Source of the DNA: Labilithrix sp.
GTDB taxonomy: Bacteria > Myxococcota_A > Polyangia > Polyangiales > Polyangiaceae
Direction: 5' to 3'
NCBI GenBank assembly: GCA_019637175.1
Contig: JAHBWD010000045.1
Span: forward strand, 1-64,000
Length of the DNA: 64,000 nt
This document shows positions 18,229 to 25,479 of the stretch, in pieces. The translations under genes and the position numbers were made by a program. The notes below the pieces were generated by a model that saw nothing but the letters and a program-made list of their open reading frames with translations, ran no database searches and was not told the DNA's origin. How positions within the stretch are numbered: the first letter of the stretch is position 1; every line of letters starts with the position of its first letter.

Positions 18229-18888
18229 TCAGGTTCGACCCCGCTCCGCGGGGACCCCGGTGACCTCGTAGGTCAACGCGGAGTCGATGTGCCCGCGGAG
18301 CTTGTCGACCTCTCCGGCGAGCGCCTCCGCGAGCATTCCCATGCGGGTCGCTCCCTCGGGCGCGCCGTCCATCTTCGTCATCGCTTCTTTGCCTGCGCGC
18401 GCGAGCGCCTCGAGCGGGCCCGAGCCGATGCGTGCGAGCGCGCGATGGATCGCGGCGCCGAGCGGCTTGGCCCGAGCGTGGTCGATCCAGGCGCGCTCCG
18501 CCGCGATGTCGAGCGCGAGGGCGAACGCGATCGCGCGCCCGAAGACGTCGTGACTCTTCAGCACGTCGAGGACGACGGCGACCTTGCGCACCACGAAGCG
18601 CGCAGCGCCGACGACGATCGACTTGGCGAGCGGCGGCGAGCCCGCCTCGACGTAGGCGTCGGCGATCGTCTTCGCGAGGATCTCGCGGGTGACGCCGTCC
18701 TCGCGGGGATGATGCCAGGGCTCGAGGGCCTTGCTCGCGATCCGCCGGAGGACGCGCGCGTGCATCCAGTCGTCGACGAACGGCACCGGGACGAACGGCG
18801 TGGCGCTCGCGCCGAACGCTTCGATCAGCACGTCACGGCAAAGGGAACGAGAACGACTCACGCGCTCGGGCGCCTGCTCCTCGGCCAT
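18229..18888 (-). CDS. Conserved hypothetical protein (219 aa)
   Basis: I do not recognise a family. The product is mostly helical, Ala-rich and has no signal peptide; a moderately hydrophobic stretch (LAKSIVVGAARFVVRKVAVVLDVLKSHDVFGRAIAFALAL) could associate with the membrane. The start at 18888 is supported by a TAGGCT hexamer 7 nt upstream. It is divergent from the 282-residue gene at 18947, with 58 nt between the two start codons, so the pair may be co-regulated. Confidence 0.7.
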   Translation of the reverse strand: MAEEQAPERVSRSRSLCRDVLIEAFGASATPFVPVPFVDDWMHARVLRRIASKALEPWHHPREDGVTREILAKTIADAYVEAGSPPLAKSIVVGAARFVVRKVAVVLDVLKSHDVFGRAIAFALALDIAAERAWIDHARAKPLGAAIHRALARIGSGPLEALARAGKEAMTKMDGAPEGATRMGMLAEALAGEVDKLRGHIDSALTYEVTGVPAERGRT

Positions 18889-18895
18889 GAAAAGG

Positions 18896-18901
18896 AGCCT
18901 A
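18896..18901 (-). promoter_or_regulatory. TAGGCT -10-like hexamer, 7 nt before the start at 18888
   Basis: TAGGCT on the minus strand sits at -13 to -8 of the ATG. It faces the TATCCT of the divergent gene across 33 bp. No purine-rich ribosome site lies between it and the start. Confidence 0.5.
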
Positions 18902-18934
18902 TCAAGCCGCCTTCCCACGAAGAATCTCGATCGG

Positions 18935-18940
18935 TATCCT
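18935..18940 (+). promoter_or_regulatory. TATCCT -10-like hexamer, 6 nt before the start at 18947
   Basis: TATCCT occupies -12 to -7 of the ATG, the leaderless spacing. No -35 is evident. Confidence 0.5.
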
Positions 18941-18946
18941 TGGGCC

Positions 18947-19795
18947 ATGCCGACGACGCCCAAGAACGACAGGAAGAACGCCGTCACGCGCTTCTGCCTG
19001 GCCATGGAGCAGCACCGCCGAACGACGGCGGGCCGCGTGCGCAGCGCGAAGGAGATGCTCGACACGTTCTTTCCCCGCACGGCCGAGGGCGCGACCGACA
19101 AGCTCTTCGTCCACATCCCGCAGGAGATCCGCGGTCCGGTCATCTCGGGGTGGGGCATCCGCGGTCAGAAGTCGGCGCTCCGCGACGACGACGACAAGGT
19201 CCGCCGCGTGGTCGAAGACGCGCTCGCCTCGAGCGACATCGACGAGAACGCGTTCGAAGAAGGGCTCACGTCGGAGATCTTGATCGACTGGATCCCGCTC
19301 CCCGAGTGGTGGACGTTCTGGCGCACCGGCCGGCTCACCGGCGTCGCGATCCAGACCGCGCTCCAGACGGCGCGCGACCTCGCGCTCTTCGACGACAAGT
19401 GGTTCCTCGAGAACGTCGAGGGCCGCGGCGGCAAGCTGAAGGGCACCGACACGCTCTGCGACACGCTGAGCAAGGATCAGATCGTCTCGTGGCTCCGCAA
19501 CATGCACCAGTCGGGCGACGGGACGCCCTCCGGCGTCGTCGGCGCGATCGGCTGGGAGGTGATCCTCGCGAAGACGGCGCAAGACGCGCTGCTCTTCTCG
19601 CTCGACGCGTTCGCGAAGAAGGTCGGGCTCGCGGCGCCGCCCAAGCCTGCCGCGGTCGAAGGGCTCGACTTCCCGAGCGACATGGAGCCTCCGAGCTACG
19701 ACAGCTCCGTGAGCGCGGCCTCGACCTCGGCGGCGCTCAGCGAGGCGCGCGCGCAGATGCAGAGCAGCATCGACGAGGAAAAGCCGCGCCGCTGA
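18947..19795 (+). CDS. Conserved hypothetical protein (282 aa)
   Basis: I do not recognise a family for this soluble-looking protein. It has no signal peptide. The central region contains an aromatic-rich segment (LPEWWTFWRTGRLTGVAIQTALQTA) and the C-terminal 50 residues are Ser/Ala/Pro-rich and probably disordered. Basic residues dominate the first 35 positions. It is followed after 18 nt by the radical SAM gene on the same strand, which suggests an operon and perhaps a link to that enzyme, but nothing in the sequence shows the function. Confidence 0.72.
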   Translation: MPTTPKNDRKNAVTRFCLAMEQHRRTTAGRVRSAKEMLDTFFPRTAEGATDKLFVHIPQEIRGPVISGWGIRGQKSALRDDDDKVRRVVEDALASSDIDENAFEEGLTSEILIDWIPLPEWWTFWRTGRLTGVAIQTALQTARDLALFDDKWFLENVEGRGGKLKGTDTLCDTLSKDQIVSWLRNMHQSGDGTPSGVVGAIGWEVILAKTAQDALLFSLDAFAKKVGLAAPPKPAAVEGLDFPSDMEPPSYDSSVSAASTSAALSEARAQMQSSIDEEKPRR

Positions 19796-19813
19796 GCGCG
19801 CTCCCGGGTCGCC

Positions 19814-21172
19814 TTGCACGTCCACCTCATCGCCCCCTCGAACGAAGACTCGACGTACATCAAGCCGTTGTGGGTCGGCTCGCTCGCCGCGCACACGCCC
19901 GACGACGTCGAGCTCACCTTCCGCGACGACGGGATCTCGCCGATCGATCTCGACAAGGAGTCGGACGCGCCCGATCTCGTCGGCATCAGCGTGAGCTCGA
20001 AGACCGCCGCGCGCGCGTACGCGATCGCCGACGCGTATCGCAAGCGGGGCAGCAGGGTGATCCTCGGCGGCATCCACGTGACGGCGCTGCCGGAAGAGGG
20101 TCTCGCGCACGCCGACGCGGTGCTCTCGGGCGAAGCCGAGTGGCTCTGGGAGAAGGTGCTCGAAGACGCCAAGGCCGGCAAGCTCGGTCGCTCGACCTCG
20201 CTCCTCTCGCGCGGGATCTACAAGCACAAGGAGTGGCCGAGCCTCGAGGGTCTGCCTCGCCCGCGCCGTCACCTCACGACGTCGAAGATGTACGTGCCCT
20301 TCGACGTCGTGCAGACCACGCGCGGGTGCCCGTTCCCGTGCGAGTTCTGCAGCGTCTCGACCTACAACGGCACGACCTTCCGCTTCCGGCCCGTGCGTGA
20401 GGTGATCGCCGAGCTCGAGACGGTCGGGCCGCGCGTCCTCTTCGGCGACGACAACGTGATGATCCACACGAAGTACAGCCGCGAGCTGTTCGAGGCGATG
20501 GTGCCCCTGAACAAGCACTGGGTCGCGCAGGCCTCGCTCGCCGCGCTCCACCGCGTCGAGAACGTCGAGGTGATGGCGCGCGCCGGGTGCAAGGCGCTCT
20601 TCATCGGCTTCGAATCGGTCGACGTCGAGACGGTGCGCGCCTCGGGCAAGAAGCAGAACAAGCCCTCGAAGTACCGCGAGATCGTGCGCACGCTCGCCGA
20701 CCACGGCATCGCCGTCTGGGGGAGCTTCGTCTTCGGCCTCGACGAAGACACCGGCGCCGCCTTCGATCGCACGGTCGAGTTCTGCATCGACGCCAAGATC
20801 ACGATGGCGCTCTTCGCGCTGCTCACGCCGTACCCGGGCACGCGCCTCTACAAGCGCCTCAAAGAAGAGGGGCGGCTCACGCGCGACGCCTGGTGGCTCT
20901 CGCAGGATCACGACACGGGCGCGCCCTTCTACCAGCCGAAGCAGCTCACGCGCGACGAGCTCCGCAGCGGCTGGGTCCGCGCGTGGCGGAACATGTACTC
21001 GTACCCGTCGATCATGAAGCGCTACGACTTCGCGCTCGATCACTCGTGGGTGCAGAACGTCGCCTACTGGCCGCTGAACCTCCTCATGCATCAGCTCGCG
21101 GAGCGAAAGATCGCCAAGGGCGATCGCAGCTTCCGCAAGCACCGCGCGATCGAGCTGCCGTTCGGCCTGTGA
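19814..21172 (+). CDS. Radical SAM protein with N-terminal B12-binding-like domain
   Basis: The 452-residue product uses a TTG start. Residues 1-115 look like a cobalamin-binding Rossmann domain (DLVGISVSSKTAARAYAIADAYRKRG, then VILGGIHVTALPEE) but lack the DxHxxG histidine motif, so cobalamin would bind base-off or not at all. The radical SAM core follows with CPFPCEFC (CxxxCxxC, binding the 4Fe-4S cluster), then FGDDNVM and IGFESVD segments typical of the family, and a C-terminal DUF4070-like tail. Family knowledge: relatives act in hopanoid, lipid or pigment modification. The substrate is unknown. It is probably cotranscribed with the upstream unknown gene; a strong hairpin follows it. Confidence 0.9.
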   Translation: MHVHLIAPSNEDSTYIKPLWVGSLAAHTPDDVELTFRDDGISPIDLDKESDAPDLVGISVSSKTAARAYAIADAYRKRGSRVILGGIHVTALPEEGLAHADAVLSGEAEWLWEKVLEDAKAGKLGRSTSLLSRGIYKHKEWPSLEGLPRPRRHLTTSKMYVPFDVVQTTRGCPFPCEFCSVSTYNGTTFRFRPVREVIAELETVGPRVLFGDDNVMIHTKYSRELFEAMVPLNKHWVAQASLAALHRVENVEVMARAGCKALFIGFESVDVETVRASGKKQNKPSKYREIVRTLADHGIAVWGSFVFGLDEDTGAAFDRTVEFCIDAKITMALFALLTPYPGTRLYKRLKEEGRLTRDAWWLSQDHDTGAPFYQPKQLTRDELRSGWVRAWRNMYSYPSIMKRYDFALDHSWVQNVAYWPLNLLMHQLAERKIAKGDRSFRKHRAIELPFGL

Positions 21173-21182
21173 GCGCGCCGTG

Positions 21183-21225
21183 AGCGCTATGGATCGCGCG
21201 TCCCACGCGCGTGGATCCATGCGCT
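21183..21225 (+). terminator. Long bulged hairpin after the radical SAM gene
   Basis: The left arm AGCGC-t-ATGGAT-CGCGCGT pairs with ACGCGCG-tgg-ATCCAT-GCGCT around a CCC loop, giving 18 bp with two small bulges. It starts 10 nt after the radical SAM stop. There is no T-tract, so it may act as a Rho-associated terminator, an RNA-stabilising 3' end, or a DNA site. Confidence 0.5.
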
Positions 21226-21386
21226 GCGTCGGTTCGCCCTCAGGTCCATCTCACCTGGTGGGAGCAAAAACTCGGTTTCGTCGTCTCCGTCCGCTCCGGC
21301 GCGACGGATCGCGCCGATTTTCGCGAGCGGCGGGCCCTGACGCATAAAAACGTCTTTGGCCCTTTCGGTGCAAAGTCCCTCGCGGG

Positions 21387-22496
21387 ATGACTCGAACGGG
21401 ACGCCGCGCCGGCACACGCGCTCGCGGCGCGAGCGCCGTGCAGTACATGGTGATCGTCGCGCTGGTGCTCGGCGCGATCGCCGGCGCCGTGAGGGTCTAC
21501 GGAGCCTCGATCGAGTCGGGCTCGGGCAAGCTCGCCACCCACGTGAAGACGCAGGGCGGCGGCGGCGCGATGCCGGCGCACGATCTGACGTCCGCGCTGA
21601 ACGGCCTCGGCGAGGGATCGCCGACCGATCCCGTCCCGTCGTCGAACCCGGACGATCCGGTCGAGGCCGATCCGGCGGCGCTGCTCGATCGCGTCCCGAC
21701 GCTCGGCGACGACGAGGAGCCTCCGCCGGCCGAGCAGGAGGAGCCGCCGGTCGACTACGACGCGCCCCGGCGCGCGCTCATCCGCGGCGTGCCCTTCGTG
21801 CGCGGCGAGGGGCATCGAACGCCGGTGCACCCGGCGGACGTCTCGCAAGGCGCGATCGCGAACTGCTATTTCATCGCGCCGCTCGCGTCGATCGCGCATC
21901 GCGTGCCCGGGCTGCTCCAGTCGGGCATCATCCGCAACCCGCGAGGCAACGGCTACCTCGTGCGCCTCTTCGTCGACGGCCGCGCGCGGTGGGTGCCGGT
22001 CGACAGTCGGTTCCCGGTCAACGACGACGGCCAGCCGATCTACGCGCAGCCCGGTCAATCCTCACCAAGGGGCCAGGAGCTCTGGGTGATGCTCTACGAG
22101 CGCGCCTTCGCGAGCGTCGGCGGCGGCTACAACGGCATCGGCCACGGCGGAAACGCCGCCGCGGCGCTCGAGATGCTCACGGGCCAGCCGTCGACGAGCC
22201 ACGATCCCGCCCGCATGTCGTTCCGGACCTTCGCCGCGTACGTGAACCACGGCTACGCCGTCGTCGCGGGGACGCCGGAGAAGAGCGATCACGAGCTCTT
22301 CAAGAACGACACGCTCGCGACGTGGCATGCTTACTGGGTGGAGAGCGTCGACGTCAGGCGCGGCACGGTCACGCTGCGCAACCCCTGGGGCTGGCAGGAG
22401 GCCCCCATCACCCTCACCTGGGCGGAGTTCCGCCAGGTCTTCGGCTCGGTCATGACGAACCCCATCACCCCACGCGCCCCGGCGAGGCAACGATGA
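21387..22496 (+). CDS. Flp/TadE-pilin-like N-terminus fused to calpain-type cysteine protease
   Basis: The 369-residue protein opens with a basic segment followed by GASAVQYMVIVALVLGAIAG, which closely resembles the processed start of Flp/Fap pilins (GAxxxEY plus hydrophobic helix), except that Q replaces the usual E. A Pro/Asp/Glu-rich linker (about 75-125) leads to a C2 calpain catalytic core. The nucleophile Cys160 lies in QGAIANCYFIAPLAS, His314 in WHAYWVESV and Asn332 in LRNPWGW, so the triad is complete. No calcium-binding C2L or EF-hand region is present. Its stop overlaps the ATG of the next gene. It is inferred to be a membrane-tethered or pilus-exported protease. Confidence 0.85.
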   Translation: MTRTGRRAGTRARGASAVQYMVIVALVLGAIAGAVRVYGASIESGSGKLATHVKTQGGGGAMPAHDLTSALNGLGEGSPTDPVPSSNPDDPVEADPAALLDRVPTLGDDEEPPPAEQEEPPVDYDAPRRALIRGVPFVRGEGHRTPVHPADVSQGAIANCYFIAPLASIAHRVPGLLQSGIIRNPRGNGYLVRLFVDGRARWVPVDSRFPVNDDGQPIYAQPGQSSPRGQELWVMLYERAFASVGGGYNGIGHGGNAAAALEMLTGQPSTSHDPARMSFRTFAAYVNHGYAVVAGTPEKSDHELFKNDTLATWHAYWVESVDVRRGTVTLRNPWGWQEAPITLTWAEFRQVFGSVMTNPITPRAPARQR

Positions 22497-22858
22497 AGAC
22501 CCGCGCTACGATCCTCGCGCTCGCCCTCGCGCTCGCCGGCGTCACCGTCGCTCCCGCCGCGATCGCCGACGCCAGCGCCCCCGCCCAGGCAGCCCACGTG
22601 ATCACCATCAGCACGAACAGCCAGGTGACCCTCGACGATCTCCGGATCGCGGCGTTCAACGTCCGCGAGGAGACCTACAAGGACGACAAGGGCGCGGACG
22701 CCAAAGGCCTCACCGCGGCGCTCCACGTCTTCGTGCGCGACGACGCGGCGAAGAACCAGAAGCTGCGCGTTCACGCCGGTCAGACGTTCTCCGCGAGCGG
22801 CAAGACCTTCGAGGTCGTGTCGATCGAGAAGACCGGCGTGAAGCTGCAGGTGAAGTGA
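22493..22858 (+). CDS. Small secreted protein coupled to the calpain gene
   Basis: The 121-residue protein has a classical signal peptide (ILALALALAGVTVAPAAIA, cleavage near ADA) and a mature domain of about 95 residues with alternating beta-strand character and no cysteines. Its ATG overlaps the calpain stop codon (ATGA), so the two are translationally coupled and should be made in fixed ratio. By position it is a candidate inhibitor, chaperone or substrate of the calpain, but no family is recognised, so this is inference from context only. Confidence 0.8.
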   Translation: MKTRATILALALALAGVTVAPAAIADASAPAQAAHVITISTNSQVTLDDLRIAAFNVREETYKDDKGADAKGLTAALHVFVRDDAAKNQKLRVHAGQTFSASGKTFEVVSIEKTGVKLQVK

Positions 22859-22871
22859 AGCGCGTCGGCGA

Positions 22872-24014
22872 TCAGGGCCCGACGGCGAGCGTCTGGACGT
22901 TGAGCTTCACCTTGCCGGTCGACTCCGCCGGCTTGGTCGCGTCGTACGCCGAGAACGCGCCGACGTAGACGGTGACCGTCGCGCCCGGCGCGAGCGTGAC
23001 CTGCCGCGTCGCGCTGTCGAGCGAGGCGAACTTGCTGTCGCCCGTGAGCGACGCGGTGCCGAGCGTGCTCACGCCCTTCAGGCAAGCCTTGCGCGCCGCT
23101 TCGGTCGTGGGCACGGCCGCGCCTTCGTACGCCGCCATGTACGTCTTGATGACGGTGCCTCCGGGCGCGAGCGAGTTGTAGATGGCGACCGTCGCCGGCT
23201 TCGTGAGCGGGTTGTGCACCTGGAGGTGCACCGCCGGCGTGATCGCCGTCGCCGCGGTGCCGACCGTGGCGTTGGGGCAGGTGCCGCTGAGGCGGCCCAT
23301 CACGTTGTTCGCGTCGAGGAAGGCGATCGTCGACGTGACGCTGCCGACCGTCGGCCCGACCGGCACCGTCGTGGGCGGCGCGGTGCACGTGCCGCCGAAC
23401 GAGTTGTAGGTGCAGTTCGCCTGGCAGGTGCGCTGCCGATACGTGTCGGCGACGCCGCAGCCTGCGTTCGAGAGATCGACGTTGCCGGGGACGCACGAGC
23501 TCGCGGGCTGCCCGGTGCACGCCGCGGTCGTGAAGGCGCAGTACGCCGTGCACGTCTTCTTGCGCGTGCCGCAGTTGCCGCACGCCTCGTCGACGACGGT
23601 GCCCGGGATGCATCCTCCGGCGAGCTCGTTCTCGCACGCCGAGTACTCCGACCACGTCGCCGCGCCGCCGTCGGCGCCCGCGAGGCAGATCGCGCCCTGC
23701 TCGCCGCACGCGCCGCACTTCTTCTTGCGGACCTCGTCGGGGACGGTGCACGGCGTTCCTGGAACCGGCGGAGGCGGACCGGCGTCGACCGAGCCGTCCT
23801 TGCCCGCGTCGGTCTTCGGCTTGCCGCCGTCGTCCGACGGAGCGGCGTCGCCGCCGCCGCTCGGCGGCGGGAGCTGCGCCTGCGGCTCGGGATCGGTCGG
23901 CGTTTGATCGTCGTCGATCGCTCCCGAGCCATCCGCGCTGCATCCGGCGACGAGCGCAAACAAGAGACCAGTACCAACCGAAAGGGCCGCGAGCCCCGAA
24001 CGTAAGCCACTCAT
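22872..24014 (-). CDS. Cys-rich lipoprotein with repeated CGxCG modules
   Basis: The 380-residue protein starts at the ATG at 24014 (AAGGAG about 9 nt upstream) and has a lipoprotein signal (FALVAGC). A disordered Pro/Asp/Gly linker is followed by a Cys-rich region (about residues 105-230) built from related modules such as KKKCGACGEQGAIC, CGNCGTRKKTCTAYC and CGVADTYRQRTCQANC, plausibly disulfide-knotted after export. The C-terminal 140 residues form a beta-rich domain with few cysteines. Similar Cys-module lipoproteins recur in Polyangia genomes, but I know of no function. It converges on the calpain operon. Confidence 0.82.
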   Translation of the reverse strand: MSGLRSGLAALSVGTGLLFALVAGCSADGSGAIDDDQTPTDPEPQAQLPPPSGGGDAAPSDDGGKPKTDAGKDGSVDAGPPPPVPGTPCTVPDEVRKKKCGACGEQGAICLAGADGGAATWSEYSACENELAGGCIPGTVVDEACGNCGTRKKTCTAYCAFTTAACTGQPASSCVPGNVDLSNAGCGVADTYRQRTCQANCTYNSFGGTCTAPPTTVPVGPTVGSVTSTIAFLDANNVMGRLSGTCPNATVGTAATAITPAVHLQVHNPLTKPATVAIYNSLAPGGTVIKTYMAAYEGAAVPTTEAARKACLKGVSTLGTASLTGDSKFASLDSATRQVTLAPGATVTVYVGAFSAYDATKPAESTGKVKLNVQTLAVGP

Positions 24015-24147
24015 CACGGGCCACTCCTTCCCGTGCCCGCACTCCACGGCGAGCGACGAGGTCTCTAGCACTCACACCTTCACTCGCAATGTCATCGGAC
24101 GCACTTCAGCCCTATTTTTCCCGGGTGGATCGCTGCGCGAGGGTGTG

Positions 24148-24239
24148 CCCAATTCGTTCACCCCCGCGCCCAATTCGTTCACCTGCGCGCGCAACGCGCC
24201 TCCTCGCGGCGCATCACCGCGCGCCCATTTCGTTCACCC
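24148..24239 (+). repeat. Three direct repeats CCCAATTCGTTCACC upstream of the hydrolase lipoprotein
   Basis: CCCAATTCGTTCACC occurs at 24148 and 24169 (21 bp apart, two helical turns) and a one-mismatch copy, CCCATTTCGTTCACC, at 24224 (55 bp further). They lie in the 262-bp region between divergent genes, and are AT-richer than their surroundings. This is the arrangement expected of activator or repressor binding sites. Confidence 0.6.
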
Positions 24240-24276
24240 TCGTCACGCTTTGGTCCCGTCGCGCGACGGAGAGGTC

Positions 24277-25044
24277 ATGCAGGCTCGCGCGAAAATGACA
24301 ACGCTCTTCGCCTTCCTCTGCTCCCTCGCCGCCTGCGCGCCCGCGCCCGCTCCCGCTCCCGCGCCCGCGCCCGCTCCCGCTCCCGCTCCCGCGCCCGCCC
24401 CCGCACCTCCGGAGCCCGAGCCTCCTCCCGCGTCCGTCGAGCACTTCCCCGTGCCCGACGATCTCCCCGCCTCGATCGTGCGCCCTCTCTCCGCTTCTTC
24501 TCCTCCGACGACGATCTTCCTGCCGGGCCTCTGCTCCAACGCGAGCGCGTACCTGCACGCGTTCCCGGAGGCCGCGCGCCGCCAAGGCGGCGTCGTCGCG
24601 ATCGAAGGCGATCAGCCCTGCGTCCCCGGCTATCGATCCTTCAGCTGGGACGCCGCGCGCCTTCACGCGCGCATCCAAGCGGCCGCGTCCGCCGCGGGCC
24701 TCACGTCGATCCCCGCCGCGGGCCTCACCCTCGTCGGCTACTCGCAAGGCGCCGCGCTCGCCGAGCAGCTCGTCCAGAGGTGGCCCTCGCACTACGCGCG
24801 CATCGTCTTGATCGGCGCGCCCACGGATCCGTCCGCCGCCAAGCTCGGCACGGCGCGCGCGATCGTGACGATGTCGTGCGCGCGCGACGTGCCTTGGCGG
24901 ATGAAGGCCGCGGTGAGCCGCTTCACGCGCGCGGGCATCCCGAGCACGTACGTCGAGATGCCCGGCTGCACGCACGGCAACATCACGGACGGCGATCGCG
25001 TCTTCGACGAAGCGTTCGATTGGATCCGAGCGAACGCGCGTTGA
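24277..25044 (+). CDS. Alpha/beta-hydrolase lipoprotein
   Basis: The 255-residue protein has a ribosome site (GGAGAGG) just before the ATG at 24277 and a short lipoprotein signal (FLCSLAAC). About 15 Pro-Ala dipeptides form a rigid spacer (residues 22-45). The domain that follows carries the hydrolase fold: TIFLPGLCSNASAYLHAF at the start, nucleophile elbow GYSQG, and a late His in GCTHGN. Asp candidates lie before it (CARDVP). Paired cysteines suggest it functions outside the cytoplasm. The substrate is unknown; an esterase or peptidase activity would be typical. Three direct repeats upstream suggest specific regulation. Confidence 0.82.
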   Translation: MQARAKMTTLFAFLCSLAACAPAPAPAPAPAPAPAPAPAPAPAPPEPEPPPASVEHFPVPDDLPASIVRPLSASSPPTTIFLPGLCSNASAYLHAFPEAARRQGGVVAIEGDQPCVPGYRSFSWDAARLHARIQAAASAAGLTSIPAAGLTLVGYSQGAALAEQLVQRWPSHYARIVLIGAPTDPSAAKLGTARAIVTMSCARDVPWRMKAAVSRFTRAGIPSTYVEMPGCTHGNITDGDRVFDEAFDWIRANAR

Positions 25045-25081
25045 CCGTCGTGCCGCATCGACCTCCTGTACGATGGGCGCG

Positions 25082-25087
25082 TACGGT
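25082..25087 (+). promoter_or_regulatory. TACGGT -10-like hexamer, 6 nt before crcB
   Basis: TACGGT lies at -12 to -7 of the ATG at 25094. It supports this start rather than the in-frame ATG at 25073, which would put the hexamer inside the coding region. Confidence 0.45.
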
Positions 25088-25093
25088 GAGCGA

Positions 25094-25477
25094 ATGGAAA
25101 GGTTCTTGTGGATCGGACTCTGCGGAGCGCTCGGGACGTGGGTCCGTTACCTCGTCGCCCAAGCGACGGCGCGCCTCTTCGGGACGGCCTTCCCCTACGG
25201 AACGTTGATCGTCAACCTGGTCGGCTGCTTCTTGATGGCCGCCGTGATGCACGTCGCGCTGACGACGACGCGCATCTCCGAGACGATGCGCTTCGCGCTC
25301 GCCACCGGCTTCCTCGGCGGCCTCACGACGTACTCGGCGTTCAACTTCGAAACGACGAAGCTCGCCAGCGACGGCTTCTCCGCGCGCGCCGCGCTCTACT
25401 TTGGCCTGACCGTCGTGGGCTGTCTCGTGGCCGGCTTCGCAGGCCTCGTCGTCGCGCGGCGGATCGTCGGAGCCTGA
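25094..25477 (+). CDS. crcB: CrcB fluoride exporter
   Basis: The 127-residue membrane protein has four predicted helices and the Fluc/CrcB signatures: GALGTWVRYL at the start, PYGTLIVNLVGCF with the pore-lining Asn, and GFLGGLTTYSAFNFE carrying the Thr/Ser/Phe residues of the fluoride path. Family knowledge: dual-topology dimers export fluoride across the inner membrane. The length is typical. I see no fluoride riboswitch in the short upstream gap. The downstream GNAT gene starts 3 nt after the stop, so the two form an operon. Confidence 0.92.
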   Translation: MERFLWIGLCGALGTWVRYLVAQATARLFGTAFPYGTLIVNLVGCFLMAAVMHVALTTTRISETMRFALATGFLGGLTTYSAFNFETTKLASDGFSARAALYFGLTVVGCLVAGFAGLVVARRIVGA

Positions 25478-25479
25478 CC

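Noticed and set aside
24145-24276. In-frame N-terminal extension of the hydrolase through the direct repeats (PNSFT repeats)
   Set aside because: The ribosome site GGAGAGG and the lipoprotein signal both support the start at 24277, and the extension would bury the signal peptide.
25045-25093. Possible fluoride riboswitch upstream of crcB
   Set aside because: The gap is only about 50 bp, shorter than the motif needs, and no conserved crcB-motif core is visible.
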